A stretch of DNA of 64,000 nucleotides, taken from the NCBI GenBank assembly GCA_036365455.1, contig JAWQUS010000011.1:6406001-6470000 (forward strand), given 5' to 3'. Of this stretch, positions 24,286 through 36,341 are shown one piece after another. The notes under the pieces were generated by a model. The model had not been told where the DNA came from. It was given only the letters and a program-made list of their open reading frames with translations, and did not search any database. The translations under genes and the position numbers were made by a program. Within the stretch, counting starts at the first letter, position 1, and the number at the start of each line of letters is the position of its first letter. Source of the stretch: Macrosoma leucophasiata (lineage: Eukaryota; Arthropoda; Insecta; Lepidoptera; Hedylidae).

Positions 24286-24752
24286 TTTATGAGGTCATTT
24301 TTTCACATCACGTACCTACATCATCACATACGAGTAGGTACCTTACAATAAACTTTAGCACAATATCTCCTTAATCCACAAGCAACATGCTCCGATAAAT
24401 TATGTCTCCATTTTTAAGCTCCCAATAAATTGACACCGCACACTCAATGGACCATTCCACCAAATTGGGTCAGTGCCCATCAAGTTGCATACGAAACAGC
24501 GGACGTATCAAATCGGGTGGCGTTTACGCGACGCCAGTCATTAGTCTGATTAATGAGTTGACGCCGCGCTGTTAGGAAGCGATGCAAAAAGTCCTATCAG
24601 GGTCGCAGGAATAATGTCGACGTCAACATCACGGTCGCCTCGAATTTTTAACTAAGTATTTAACAATTCCCGAATTTTACTTACGGTGAAGATCGGAACT
24701 TTGTACTTAATTATGATAAAAGAGTTATTTTTAAATCATAAGATAGCGAGAT
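24286..24752 (+). repeat. Repeat K copy 2 (longest)
   Basis: Includes an upstream part absent from copy 1: 'acgagtaggtaccttacaat', 'caccaaattgggtcagtgcc', then the shared core. No protein-coding signal. Confidence 0.75.
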
Positions 24753-24799
24753 TTTATTTTCATTGAATATGAAGTATGACGATCGAAAGATGCTAATAC

Positions 24800-24985
24800 C
24801 TGTCTTATTATGGTTTCGTAGCTTACAAGGAACTCTTGTAGTTTCGCCATGTTCGTTAGTTCGTTTGTTTGTTTGTTCGTTCGACCGTCCGTCCGTACGT
24901 CCGTCCATCTATCCACAGCTATGCTCGGAGACTCTTAATGCTAGAAAATTTACTCATTTCGTTATTATGTCTTTAAGTCTGAAAT
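24800..24985 (+). repeat. GGGTTCC repeat fragment with GTTT/GTCC microsatellite
   Basis: Diverged 5' part: 'ggtttcgtagcttacaagga' then a (GTTT)n / (CGTC)n run at 24854-24910, followed by family-like text 'agactcttaatgctagaaaa'. Antiparallel frames here reading MDGRTDGRSNEQTNKR are only the microsatellite. Confidence 0.5.
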
Positions 24986-26182
24986 TAAATCTATAAAAAC
25001 GTCAAAAACCATCCATCAGGTCAAAAACAATCCATCATGTTGAAACTAAGATAACATTATTTCCTAGCATTATCGTAATAAATATTTATCATGATTCAAC
25101 TTCTTCTTGGTGCATATAATTTTATTAATATATTCTTCATAATTATCATTCTATATTGTTTTTTTTAAACTAGTGTATTTCCACCAATATGTGTCACAGA
25201 ATTAAAATACGTCCTGGTTAACTGCCTGTAAAATAAAATAAAATTTACTACTCTTCGTAGTTATGTACGTCGTTAAACTGCTGTTGACAATAACTTAGTG
25301 CCATAAAAATAATACGTTGATAGAATATAAAATCGATAGTGGAAATTTTAGATCACTAAGATATGTTAAGCTTTGCTCAAACTTTGTCCTTCGTTGTTTT
25401 TATGAGAAAACGTAAAAAAAACTTATCGGAGTAAACATTTTATACGTAGGTAATGGCTGACGAAGGACTGGAATTTTCAAAAAAAATCATTTTAGTTTTT
25501 GATGATTTTAAAAATCATTTTAGTTTAATATACGCGAGATAAATCCGTAAAAATAGTTTTATTTCAACGAAATAACTATGTTTATAAGTCATAACTATTA
25601 AAGAGACTCTAGAAATCACACTGTAAGTTATTCGTTAAAGTAATATAATAAGCACTCCAAGTGTATGTTTCAAACTTTTGCTAACATTAGGCAACATTCT
25701 AAAATGAAACAATGCAGTGTTTTTGAATACATGTTTTGGGTGTCTCGAGGATTCTTGTGTACGAATCTCGCAATTTATGACGCAGACAAAAGAGGCACAA
25801 CACAGAAACTTACTTTACATTTTGGAAGTAGTGCTTGTCACCGAGCGGAGTGCGATGTGCGAGGCAGTGCTTAAAAATGTTCACGTTATAGGGATTTTTT
25901 GTGAAAATAGAACTGTTGCAGACTATAACCGAAGTGGTTAATAACTTATCAATATTCTATATTAAGAGCAGTTCCCCTTACTGTTAGTCCGTTAATGTTT
26001 CCAAAAAAATTTTTTGTTGAAATAGAAATTCTTAAAACACATTTCGCTGCGCAGTTTTGGCAATCGCCGATTAATTTTCGATTACAACAATAATATCAAT
26101 GAACATTAATTTTCAAATTTTATCAAAAATCTCAATTTATCATAATTTCGATGGTCAACATAGAAAAAAATCGAGCAATGTT
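24986..26182. other. No recognised gene
   Basis: AT-rich. Overlapping frames at 25665-25941 (including CFGCLEDSCVRISQF) show no known motif. Confidence 0.45.
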
Positions 26183-26590
26183 AGGAACTTTATTAAAAAT
26201 TGGAGGCGTAATGTTGACATCGATATTTTTCGTGCGACCCCGATAGGAGTTTTTGCATCGTGATCCTAATAGCGTGGCGTCAACTCATTAATCAGGCTAA
26301 CGACTGGCGTAGTACAAACGCCACCCGATTTGATACGTCCGCTGCTTCGTATGCAACTTGCTGGTTACTGACTCAATGTATAATAGAATAGTACTAAGTA
26401 GGAATAGTCCAGTGAATGTGTGAAAATGGACTGATAATTGATCGAAACAAGCAATTTGTGAATGAAGATAATGGATTAAAGTTTATTGTAAGGTTACCTT
26501 TTTGATGAAATACGTCATGGTCAAAAACTTTACAGATGTATTTTTCAACTAAAATGACCTCATAAATTACGAATAGAGTAATCGGATTTG
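26183..26590 (-). repeat. Repeat K copy 3
   Basis: Inverted core: 'cgaccccgataggagttttt', 'aacgccacccgatttgatac', 'gtccgctgcttcgtatgcaa', followed by a diverged upstream part to 'aaatgacctcataaattacg'. Confidence 0.72.
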
Positions 26591-26748
26591 TGTGCTCGTT
26601 AATTTAAACTAATATTATAAAGAGGTAATATTTTTTTGTTTGTTTGTTTGTTTGTAATGAATAGGCTCAATAACTAATGGACCGATTTTTAAAATTATTT
26701 CGCTATTCGAAAGCTACATTATCCACGGGTAACATAGGCTATATTTTA

Positions 26749-28034
26749 ATAGGTTGGGGAAAATGTCTTTTCGCATTATAGTATGTATGAACTTGTAATT
26801 AAATCTCTTTGGCTGTAGTATTTGTATCTGGCTGGTTTTGGTATCATTGAAAGTTAAAATTTTAAAGAACATAATTCCAAATTCAAATTAGGAAAATGTG
26901 TGATTTTCATTTGTTTTTCGTACTGTCAAGATGAGTGAATCTAATGAAGACATTCGATACATTTTAAAAATTTACTACAAAAAAGGTAAAAAGGCAACGC
27001 AAGCCGCGAAAAAAAATTGCGATGTTTATGGACCTAGTGCAGTGTCTGTGAGAGTAGCACAAATTTGGTTTAAGCGTTTTCAATCCGGAAATTTTGATGT
27101 CAAAGATGCACCTCGCTCTGGTCGCCCTATTACGGATAAAATGGATGCCATTTTTGAAAAAGTGGAGCAAGATCGACATGTCAGTAGTTACGACGTAGCT
27201 GAAGAACTGAGAATTGATCACAAAACAGTTTTGGCGCATTTGAAAAAGCTGGGTACAAAAAAAAACTCGATATTTGGGTACCTCACGAGCTCACTGAAAG
27301 AAACCTAATGAACCGTGTACTCATTTGTCATTCTTTATTACGACGTAATGAAACCGAATCATTTTTGAAGAAGCTGATGAAAAGTGGATCACGTACGACA
27401 AGAACGTGCGAAAAAGGTCGTGGTCAAAGGCCGGTCAGGCTTTACAGACTGTGGCGAAACCCGGGTTAACTCGCAATAAGGTGAAGTTGTGTGTGTGGTG
27501 GGATTGGAAGGGCATTATTCATTATGACCTATTACCACCACGCAAGACTATCGATTCTGAACTCTACTGCGAACAACTGATGAGATTAAAGCAAGAAGTT
27601 GAGAAAAAGCGGCCGGAATTGATCAACAGAAGGGGTGTGGTGTTTAATCATGATACGCCAGATCTCACACATCTATAGCCACTCAGCAAATATGAAGAGA
27701 GTTTGCTGGGAGGTGTTAATGCATCCGCCGTATAGTCCTGACCTTGCACCTTCAGATTTCCACCTGTTTCGGTCTCTTCAGAATTCTTTATGCAATGTTA
27801 GGTTAACATCACGAGAGGACTACCAAATCCACTTGTCGCGGTATTTTGATGAGAAGTCCCAAAATTTTTATAGCAATGGGTCCCATTGCTATAAAAATTA
27901 TGGCAACCTACAAGATGGCAAAAGGTTATCGAACAAAATGGTACATACATACTTTAGTTAAATTTAAATAAACTATATTAAAAAATGTTTTGAATTATCT
28001 TAAAAAATGCGAAGAAACTTTTTCCCTAACCTAA
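26749..28034 (+). mobile_element. mariner transposon, 1,286 bp, TA target duplication
   Basis: Imperfect terminal inverted repeats: left ATAGGTTGGGGAAAATG, right (reverse complement) TTAGGTTAGGGAAAAAG, both followed by TCGCATT-like text. TA flanks each side. The exact uninterrupted target (ctatattttattttgg) is present at 28213-28228, so both ends are fixed. The length is typical of mariner. It encodes a broken transposase. Confidence 0.92.
26931..27957 (+). pseudogene. mariner transposase, frameshifted
   Basis: Three frames together cover a mariner DDD transposase. 26931-27308 carries the paired helix-turn-helix DNA-binding part (IWFKRFQSGNFDVKDAPRSG). 27406-27678 carries the catalytic core with VWWDWKGI (first Asp) and VVFNHD (second Asp). 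27635-27961 carries HPPYSPDLAPSDFHLF (third Asp). Shifts near 27250-27400 and 27640-27700, and a stop at 27306, inactivate it. No intact protein is encoded. Confidence 0.9.
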
Positions 28035-28500
28035 TATTTTGGAAAAAATAGGGTTCCGTAAGATATTTGGGTTTTTCAGACACAAGGTGTAAAAAATCAA
28101 CCAGAAAAGTTACTTATTTTGCGTACGCTGCCTAAACTATAAAAGATATCGAGGAATATCTTTTATAGTTTATTTCACTATTCGAAAGCTACATTATCCA
28201 CGGGTAACATAGGCTATATTTTATTTTGGAAAAAATAGGGTTCCGTAAGATATTTGAGTTATTCAGACAAAAGGTGTAAAAAATCTATCAGAAAAGTTAC
28301 TTATTTTGCGTACGCTGCCTAAACTATAAAAGATATCGAGGAAGACTTTAGGCTATATCTATGTATAATCATCACGCTAAGACGAATAGGAGAGGGTAGG
28401 CAACATTGCACCGCGCGAAACCGGGGCGGGCCGCTAGTAATGGTACAAAAAGAAAAGAATTTGCATCTGTCGATCGTGATACTTCAAAAATAATTAAAAA

Positions 28501-29160
28501 AATATGTTCTTGCCATTTTGTCATTTAAAAATAACTCTTTCATCAAAATTTATTTATTTAAACTTTTGTGTACATTAATGTACATAAGGCAGACTTAATG
28601 CCTAGTGGCATTCTCTACCAGCCAACCTTAGGGCTAAATAAAACTGCCGATGAGGTGCAATAACAAAAGATAGTAGGTAACTTGTAAAATTGAACACAAG
28701 AAATTCTAGTTGACATAATTAGCAAAGTCACGATCGTCATTGTAAGAGATATTCAGATTATTTAAAAATTCGCAATAACACATGCGAGTGAATTTAATTA
28801 CTTTAATTTTTCTTTTTAATTCCAGGCAACCATGTTGCTGACGTCGGCATTTTTTTGCGATTCTGATAGGACTTTTGCATCGCTATCCTAACGGTACAGG
28901 GTCAACTCATTAATCAAACTAATGACCAGCGTGGTTTAACTGCGGCCTGATTTGATACGTCCGCTGTTTCGTATGCATTTTTTTTAGTCTTTTCATTTTA
29001 AGGTAGTACAGTAGGTACTTTACTACTCGCCAAGCCAACACGCTCATTATTCATATTTCTTAGATACCTTTAATACCTACATCTTAATGTTCCTTGCTGG
29101 GCACTGACCCGATTTGGTTGAATGGTCCAGTGAGTGTGTGGTGCCAATACATGGGTTGAT
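28501..29160 (-). repeat. Repeat K copy 4 with insertion
   Basis: Starts at 'aaataactctttcatcaaaa' and resumes at 28830 with 'gttgctgacgtcggcatttt', through 'tgatacgtccgctgtttcgt' to 'gcactgacccgatttggttg'. The interruption includes a 'cgcaataacacatgcgagtg' SINE piece. Confidence 0.7.
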
Positions 29161-29269
29161 AATTTTAAAATTAACTTGAAAAACAGAGAAGTAGGTACCT
29201 AATTGATCGCAGCATGAGACTTATGTGTTAATAGGTAACTGTGTGATAAATTTGCACTATGCTTACGTT

Positions 29270-29433
29270 GTAGAAATTAAATTTGCGGATTTTCTCGCGT
29301 ATACAACACTCCCAAACTTCTTCATTCAGTCAGCCCGTGACCACGGTAGCTGGAAAGCGACCGAAACGTCGGGTGTATGAAGAAGTTTGGGAGTGTTGTA
29401 TACGCGAGAAAATCCGCAAATTTAATTTCTACA
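29270..29433. repeat. Perfect 56-bp inverted repeat (foldback)
   Basis: Left arm 29270-29325 and right arm 29378-29433 are exact reverse complements (GTAGAAATTAAATTTGCGGA ... TCCGCAAATTTAATTTCTAC), with a ~52-bp spacer containing 'gcgaccgaaacgtcgggtgt'. Confidence 0.9.
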
Positions 29434-32125
29434 ATGTATGAAGCTCGCGAAAACCTACGAAAACGTTACTATGCTTACGTCTAGACTAAAAACCGAGAAA
29501 TTCTAACAACCGTTATTCCCTTAAAAATTGGCGAAACATTCCGAAAAAGACGGATTTTTAAATCAAATCGAAATGTGATAAATCGATGATTTTTCCATGA
29601 CGTCGATTTATTTTCGTTTTGTAATTATTAATTATACCTATATAAGAGGTAACAATAAATTTCATCATGGGCAACAAAGAGCACCAAAAAGAAAAGTTTT
29701 TATACGTGAACCCAATGTATTTTTTTTTTCACTGGTAGGTAATGGTAATACCTACCTGCATTTCACTATTTGTATGGTTTTAATTGAATAATAAACGGAT
29801 TGATCCTCGATTTTATAGGGTGGAGTATTGTTTCATTGAATAAATCCCACAATGCGAATCGATTAAACTACGAGTAATTTATTCCAAATAGATTTACCGA
29901 TTAATCGATCTCAGATCCATTAATAGAGTAACATTCAGTGCTTATCCTAAATATTTAACTTCACTTAAATAAATGATTATGATTATGATTATGATTATGA
30001 CTTCTGAAACAGATTACAATCTGTAAGATTATACCAATTGAGTGGTTATTTCTGATTTAATATTCAAAATCGTGTTAGCGAATATTTTTGAAAAAGATAG
30101 AAATCCCTAGTCCCCAGTAAAGACTTAAACAGGTGATTAAGTATACTCGAAAAGTTAAATATAGTCGAAAGACGCGAGGGAAACATCCAATAACATACAG
30201 CAATAAGCGTGCGACAGCCAACTTGATCCTTTTAAGGCTAAGTAACGAACTTGACATTTCAGTACAATAAAACCGCAATACATTTCGCGCCTAATCACCA
30301 AAGTTGAGGGAGTATTAACCCTGAAAGAAACAAGATTAAGGTTTCTCGTGTTAGGTTATAGAGACATCACTGAAATTGAGGATAATAGAGTTACCCGCAT
30401 AAAGACAATTTATATAGAGACAGATTTTCACTGTTTACTTAAAAACACGTAGCAAATTACTTAAGTAGTTGGGTAAAGAAAATAAACAACAACACCGGGA
30501 TCGCATTAAAACTTTTAACAAATTGCCAAAGGCATAATTTTGCAACTTCAAAGACATAATAACTAAGGTCTCAGGGATGGCAACGCATCTGCTTTTTGAT
30601 CTCTGATTTTTATGTAGATGTCTATAGGCTGCAGTCATCACTTAACATCAATGTCAACTGCATGCTAGTTTTCCACCTTCGTTACATAAAAAAAAAATAT
30701 TGTCTGTACTTATGTACGCACGTAAGAAGTTTTACTTCATTAGCGTAAGAGTCCAATATACCTACCAGAAATATAATAAAACGAAAAGAAAAATTTAGCA
30801 ACCATTACAGATTGTTGCTTTTATCTGTTTAGCAACTGACTGTCACTTTTATAAGTCGGTAACTTAAAATCTTTTTTATTTGTTCGAATTGAACAGATAA
30901 AAAATAATTTACGTCGCAATAAAGGATTAAGTTTAGAAATAAGAAACTGAAAAAATAAACAACAATCGAAACGGGTAAGCTTGGCCTTAAACTAAAGAGG
31001 GTTGACACTTTGTAAAGTTCGCGGAGTATAAATTATGACATGGCAACGAGCGGCACTCATTAATATCGTTATGTTTTACAGCACTAATTTCTTTAATACC
31101 GTTCTACATTCTGATAGATAGTGACACTGCAGCACGGCGCAAGATGTGATTTTGTTTTAACATAGGAAAATTTAACTTAAAATTTTATAATTGACCTGAG
31201 TAACGTTATGTTCATAACTGTATTTGACAGAGGTTTAACTGTTAACATGTTTTTCATGTATAAAAAGGGAATGAAATTTGATTTAGGGCGGGGCTGGAAC
31301 CGGTGACCTGCGTACAATGACAGTTATTTCTGTATATATTTTTTTTTTGTGTACAATAAAGAGTTACTTACTTACTTACAATGGAATATAACAACGAAAT
31401 ATATGATAAGTTGCGAATAAAAACAATTACCTATAGAACTTTCTATTTTATGATCCAGATTATCTAAAGTCGAAATAATCTTTTCCTCGTTACCTTTTTT
31501 AATAAAATAAGTTAGAATATAACAACTTATCTGAATAATCATTAATAATCAATTAGTCACATTACATTCACAACCTTCGCACAAAAAATACAGATACTTA
31601 CTACTGACATTATAAATTTCTGTAAACAAAATAGGCTTTATAATAGTAAAACTAAGAGTTATCGGTCAAACAAAACATAACATTAAAATAAACCGCAATC
31701 AAGATATACGATATCAAACATTAACAATAAATAAACAAGCTCGCCATTAAATTAAAGAGGGTTGACACTTTGTAAAATTCACGGAGGATAAATTATGATA
31801 CGGCAACGACTGGCACTCATTAATAATGTTGTGTTGTACACCAGTAACTTCGTTTTGACAACGTTTTACATTCCGATAAAATACTAACTATTGTAGCACG
31901 GTCAACACGGTACGTGGTTTTCATAACGTCTCAACTACTCATATAGATATATAATAATAAATAAATATTTAAAAAAAAAATAAAGTTTTTTTTTTTAATT
32001 TAAAAATTTCATACTAAGCGAGTGTCTTCTTCATGATTGTGTATTACTTTAAAGAGTTGATTCATGCGTATCACAACCACCTATGCCATCGCAACAAACG
32101 GTGACGTGGTAACGTATGAATAGTT
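29434..32125. other. No gene; paired intronic-looking repeat
   Basis: Holds an ATGATT microsatellite (29970-30000) and SINE-A (30548-30698). 'aaagagggttgacactttgt' occurs at 30996 and 31756, each followed by 'aattatgacatggcaacga' or a close variant, a ~150-bp direct duplication. Confidence 0.5.
30548..30698 (+). mobile_element. SINE-A, 5'-truncated
   Basis: 'cataataactaaggtctcag' to 'cgttacataaaaaaaaa'. Confidence 0.72.
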
Positions 32126-32524
32126 TTTTTTTAGTAATGATGACGGCAAACAAGCATGCAGTTCAAGTGGTTGGTACTAAAATATATCTACAAAAGCTAT
32201 AAATAAATCGGAGGGTTACAACGGAACTGCATTTTGTCCTCTGGTTTTTGTGTGGATTTCTATAGGCTACGTTAACTTACCATCTATTGGTCCGGCAAGT
32301 GGTAGTAGGTAATCAGAATTGTCGTGTTCCGGTTAGATGGCAATGTATGGCCCCGGGATAACTATCACGGAGACATAACAACTAAGGTCTCAGGGGAAGC
32401 ACCGCATCTGCATTTTGACCTCTGATTTTTGTCTAGGCTATAGTCATCATGTCATAGTCATCAGGCTGCAGTCATTATGTGAACCGCGCGCTTGTTTACC
32501 GCCATCATTACGTAAAAAAAAAAA
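32126..32524. mobile_element. SINE-A mosaic
   Basis: A short reverse fragment (32126-32170, 'gacggcaaacaagcatgcag') is followed by forward pieces from 32215 and 32292 to an A tail at 32524. The second has the stutter 'catcatgtcatagtcatcag'. Confidence 0.65.
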
Positions 32525-33622
32525 GTTTGTCGCATGTTTGTTTACAACCACCATTTATACTAAAATATGGAGTAGGAGATAATAAAACGTCTCATTCATA
32601 TAAATCTTACATCAAAGGTATCATCAAACTTGATCAACATAATATAATCGAACGTTGACAACTCAACGACATGTTCAGTAATTGATGATTGTTTCATGAA
32701 ATGGGTGGCATTTCGTGATATAGCAGCCGTCGCGAGTCTCGGTACCGGAACAATGACAGACGGTTGTCAGTCGTCGACAAAAATCCGGGAAAAACGGGCA
32801 TTGTATTCAATGAAATTGGATAGAAAACGTTTTTCGCTTGATGAAATAGTTATAAAGTTATGTGTACGACATGTAACGGAAATAACTAACACTCACAAAA
32901 CACACCGATTATAAAATCGAGTTATAATCATAATACATGAACTGAAATAACATGTTTATTGTATTTGATATTTTTTATTTAAGAAATAATTTGTCCTCAA
33001 TTTGTAGGAACAGTATCCACACCCTACGCATTCTTACCCTACCTGTACCAACGGCCGCACTCACAAACCTACTCCTACACTGATAAAACAACTCAGGCCT
33101 CAGGAGTTGCAAAGCTATACATAAAAATAGAATATCTTTTAATAGCAGAACGTTATCAGCTCGCTTAAATATCACAATCGCGTCAATTGCTATCAGTCTG
33201 ATAGTCCGTATGTAATATGTATATGTATGAAATTAATCTGATTATTAATATAATCCAAAAAGCCCTATTACATTGAAAAATAAGCAAATGCTGAACAATA
33301 AATCATAATACTCACGATTATTTTAATATCTTTTGAGACTATAGTAGCACAATACAATCGAATTAACTCAGAAAATCACAAGTTTGAGTTCGGCTAACAA
33401 AACCATTGTATCTCTCGAACATCTTTATTGAATTTCCCTTACGCATTTACGCGTGTTTCCTACACAAAGATACTTATATTATGTATAGTCACTGGGGCAG
33501 TTCTCAGGGACCCATTGTTGACACGATGGGGGAAGTCGAGTTATGGTTATTGAATTTCATTTGTTTAAAGAACAGCTTCATACCCGTGTGGTGTGAGGTT
33601 GTTTGATAGGATTTCTACGATA
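32525..33622. other. No recognised gene
   Basis: A 72-codon frame at 32696-32914 is moderately GC-rich and uninterrupted but has no recognised motif or splice context. A SINE-A scrap lies at 33085-33110. Confidence 0.4.
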
Positions 33623-33880
33623 TCTTTACTAGTATTATAAAGCTGAAGAGTTTGTTTGTTTGGACGCGCTAATCTCAGGAACTACTAGTCCGATTTGAAA
33701 AACTTTTTCAGTGTTAAATAGCCCATTTATCGAGGAAGGCTACAGGCCATCATATCATATCATTCTATCATTCTATCATGTACCATATCATTCTATGACT
33801 AATCAATCTATAAATCTAATAAATCACGCTATGACTAATAGGAACGAAGCAACACGGGCGAAGCCGGGGCGGGCCGCTAG
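33623..33880 (+). mobile_element. Helitron-like element (GAAGAGTTTG subfamily)
   Basis: A|TCTTTACTAGTATTATAAAG to GAAGCCGGGGCGGGCCGCTAG|T. Contains a local ATCATTCTATC tandem run (33751-33800). Confidence 0.82.
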
Positions 33881-33897
33881 TTACTTATATTAATTGA

Positions 33898-34103
33898 CTA
33901 GCGGACCGCCCCGGCTTCGCGCGGGTGCAATGTTGCCTACCCTCTCCTATTTGTCTTAGCGTGATGTCATATAGCCCAAACCCTTCCGCGATAAATGGAC
34001 TATCTAACAGTAAAAGATTTTTTTTTTCATATCGGTCCAGTATTTCCTGAGATTAGCTCGTTCAAACAAACAAATTCTTCAGCTTTATAATATTAAGTAT
34101 AGA
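33898..34103 (-). mobile_element. Helitron-like element, tail-to-tail with previous
   Basis: Inverted: CTAGCGGACCGCCCCGGCTT at 33898, 'ttcagctttataatattaag' near the other end. Only 17 bp separate its 3' end from that of the 33623-33880 copy. Confidence 0.82.
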
Positions 34104-34172
34104 TATTACTTGTGAGTTCTAAGAACGTAAGCAATTTTACAATACTATGAATTAAGTAGGTAGGTAGATTTT

Positions 34173-34460
34173 TACTGGTGGTAGAGCTCCAGCGATGGAG
34201 CTCGCGAGCGTAGGCACCACCGCATTACCTAATATACTTTCCGCTTAATGGTAGTGTTCAGCACTATCGTGTTCCGGTCAGGTGGTTATGTACGGCCCTG
34301 TAATTACCGGCACAGATACATAACACCTTAGGAATCAGGAGTGGTAACGCATCTGCATTTTGACCTTGGTTTTTGTGTAAGTGTCTATAGGCTACAGTCA
34401 TCACTTAACATCAATGTGAACTGCATGCTTGTTTGTCACTTCCATTACATAAAAAAATAA
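34173..34460 (+). mobile_element. SINE-A, full length
   Basis: ACTGGTGGTAGAGCTCCAGC to 'ttccattacataaaaaaata'. Confidence 0.83.
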
Positions 34461-34491
34461 AGGTAGGTTACTACGAGTGAGGCACAATATG

Positions 34492-34672
34492 ATAACTGGT
34501 GATAGAGATGTAAAGACGGAGCTCGCGGACGTAGGTAACAACGCATTACCTACTATACTGACCGCTAAAAGGGAGAGTTCAGCGCTATCGTGTCCCAGTC
34601 TGGTGGTAATGTAAGGCTCCGAAATTTCTGACACTGAGACATAACAACTTAGACCTCAAGAGTGGCAACGTA
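34492..34672 (+). mobile_element. SINE-A, 3'-truncated
   Basis: 'aactggtgatagagatgtaa' to 'gacctcaagagtggcaacgt'. Confidence 0.65.
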
Positions 34673-34987
34673 AATCCGTACAATAGTATTTGATCATCGC
34701 GAACAGACGGACAGAGCGACAGCACAGCGCGGACACGCCGCCAAAATTCCATACAAACGCTTAATTTGGTCTCTATTACACAGACATCAATCAGTGACGT
34801 GTATTTACACGTGCACCTGTGTGCGTAGCACGTAGAAAATACTAACCGTCGCCCATAAGAGGGGAGGTGGTTGGGTGATGCGGAGAAATCGGGAGGGACG
34901 TCGAAGTGTCCATTCTATACGTAATATTATAACATATTCTCTGCCGACAGACACACAGACAGACGCGCCGAAGGACTTGTTTTATAA

Positions 34988-35226
34988 TCTATACTAATAT
35001 TATTAAGCTGAAGAGTTTGTTTGTTTACTTGAACGCGCTAATTTCAGGAACTATATACTAGTTCGATTTGTGAAATTCTTTCAGTGTTAGATAGCCCATT
35101 TATCGAGGAAGGCTTTAGAGTTTAGACTCTACTCTACTTTTACTTTAGACTATATAACATTACGCTACGATGAATAGGAGAGGGTAGGTAACATTGCAAC
35201 CGCGCGAAGCCGGGGCGGGCCGCTAG
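34988..35226 (+). mobile_element. Helitron-like element (GAAGAGTTTG subfamily)
   Basis: A|TCTATACTAATATTATTAAG start and CGAAGCCGGGGCGGGCCGCTAG|T end, followed at once by a SINE-A copy in reverse orientation. Confidence 0.85.
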
Positions 35227-35230
35227 TATG

Positions 35231-35415
35231 TTTTTTTTTTTTTTTTTTTATGTAACCGAAGTGGCAAACAAGCATGCAGATCACATTGATGTTAAGTGAT
35301 AACTGCAGCCTATAGATACCCACACAAAGACCAAGGTCAAAATGCAGATGCGTTACCACTCCTGAGGCCTAAGGTATTACGCCTCTGTGCCGGAAATTAC
35401 AGGGCCGTACATTAT
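35231..35415 (-). mobile_element. SINE-A, 5'-truncated
   Basis: ~18 T, 'gaagtggcaaacaagcatgc', stops at 'acagggccgtacatta'. Immediately follows a Helitron end. Confidence 0.8.
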
Positions 35416-35753
35416 GTATAGATATAGATTGTACACAATAGGCGCATATATATAAATCCCCTATTTTTCACAGTACTTAACTCGTGCATAGGCTATTCAT
35501 CATTTATTCGGGTATTTACAATCCCCGGCGGTCAAACTGATAACCATAATGTTTAGTGGCGTGTGAATCCGAGGTTTTTTATTGCGGACGTATCGACTTA
35601 CCCGTGTTTTACTGCATATCGCGGCTGTAACTCTTATCAAGCGTACGGTCACGTATACAATTTTGTCCTCTTTACACCACTACGCCGCTTTGTCAAATAT
35701 TAAAGGACTGGTTGCCCGCGATTTATCGTACTCGTTGGTTTTAAATTTTAAAG

Positions 35754-36006
35754 TTTTTTTTTATGCTATGGAAGTGGCAAACAAGCTTGCAGTTCACATT
35801 GATGTTAAGTGATGAGACCAAGATCAAAATGCAGATGCGTTACCACTCCAGAGGCTTAAGGTGTTACGCCTCTGTGCCGGAAATTACAGGGTCGTACATT
35901 ACCACCTGACCGGAACACGATAGTGCTGAACATTACCATTTAGAGGCAAGTATAATGCGGTCGTGCCTACGCCCGCGAGCTCCGTCACTGGAGCTCTACC
36001 ACCAGT
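35754..36006 (-). mobile_element. SINE-A with internal deletion
   Basis: Lacks the 'actgcagcctatagacaccc' part; ends 'gagctctaccaccagt'. Confidence 0.78.
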
Positions 36007-36341
36007 AAAAGTAGCCCATGCCGGGGAATTAAATTATTTTTTATGTTCACCGTTTGAAACATTTTTTTTACTTTGTTTATACACTTTATTGAACACCAGA
36101 AAACAACAAATTAAACATGTAAAGAAAAAAAAGGTACAACCGGTTGGTCATCACAAGAAGTGAGATTTCTTCCTTTGGATGAAGGTACCTTTGGATCAGG
36201 AACATCATAAAAGGAAACAATTTATTTGGAAGCGAACGAAATGCGGACTTTCTATTACCTCATGGTGGTTTTACAGACGTAAAATTATACGTTAAGAAAT
36301 ATTAGAATAATATGCGTTTGATGAAACCAAATACCTATGTA

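Larger units (their letters stand above)
26605..28437 (+). mobile_element. Helitron-like element carrying a mariner and an internal tandem duplication
   Basis: Starts near 'aaactaatattataaag', runs through a TTTG repeat, and ends in the characteristic GGGGCGGGCCGCTAG|T. The segment 'ctattcgaaagctacattat' through 'aactataaaagatatcgagg' occurs twice: once split by the mariner (26700-26748 plus 28035-28155) and once intact (28170-28340). Confidence 0.75.

Noticed and set aside
24711..24916. Minus-strand frames with NEQTNKRTNE-type repeats
   Set aside because: They translate the GTTT/CGTC microsatellite of a GGGTTCC repeat fragment.
29326..29377. Hammerhead-ribozyme-like GAAAC...GTC text in the palindrome loop
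   Set aside because: The CTGATGA box is missing and I could not form the three stems, so the resemblance is only a short string.
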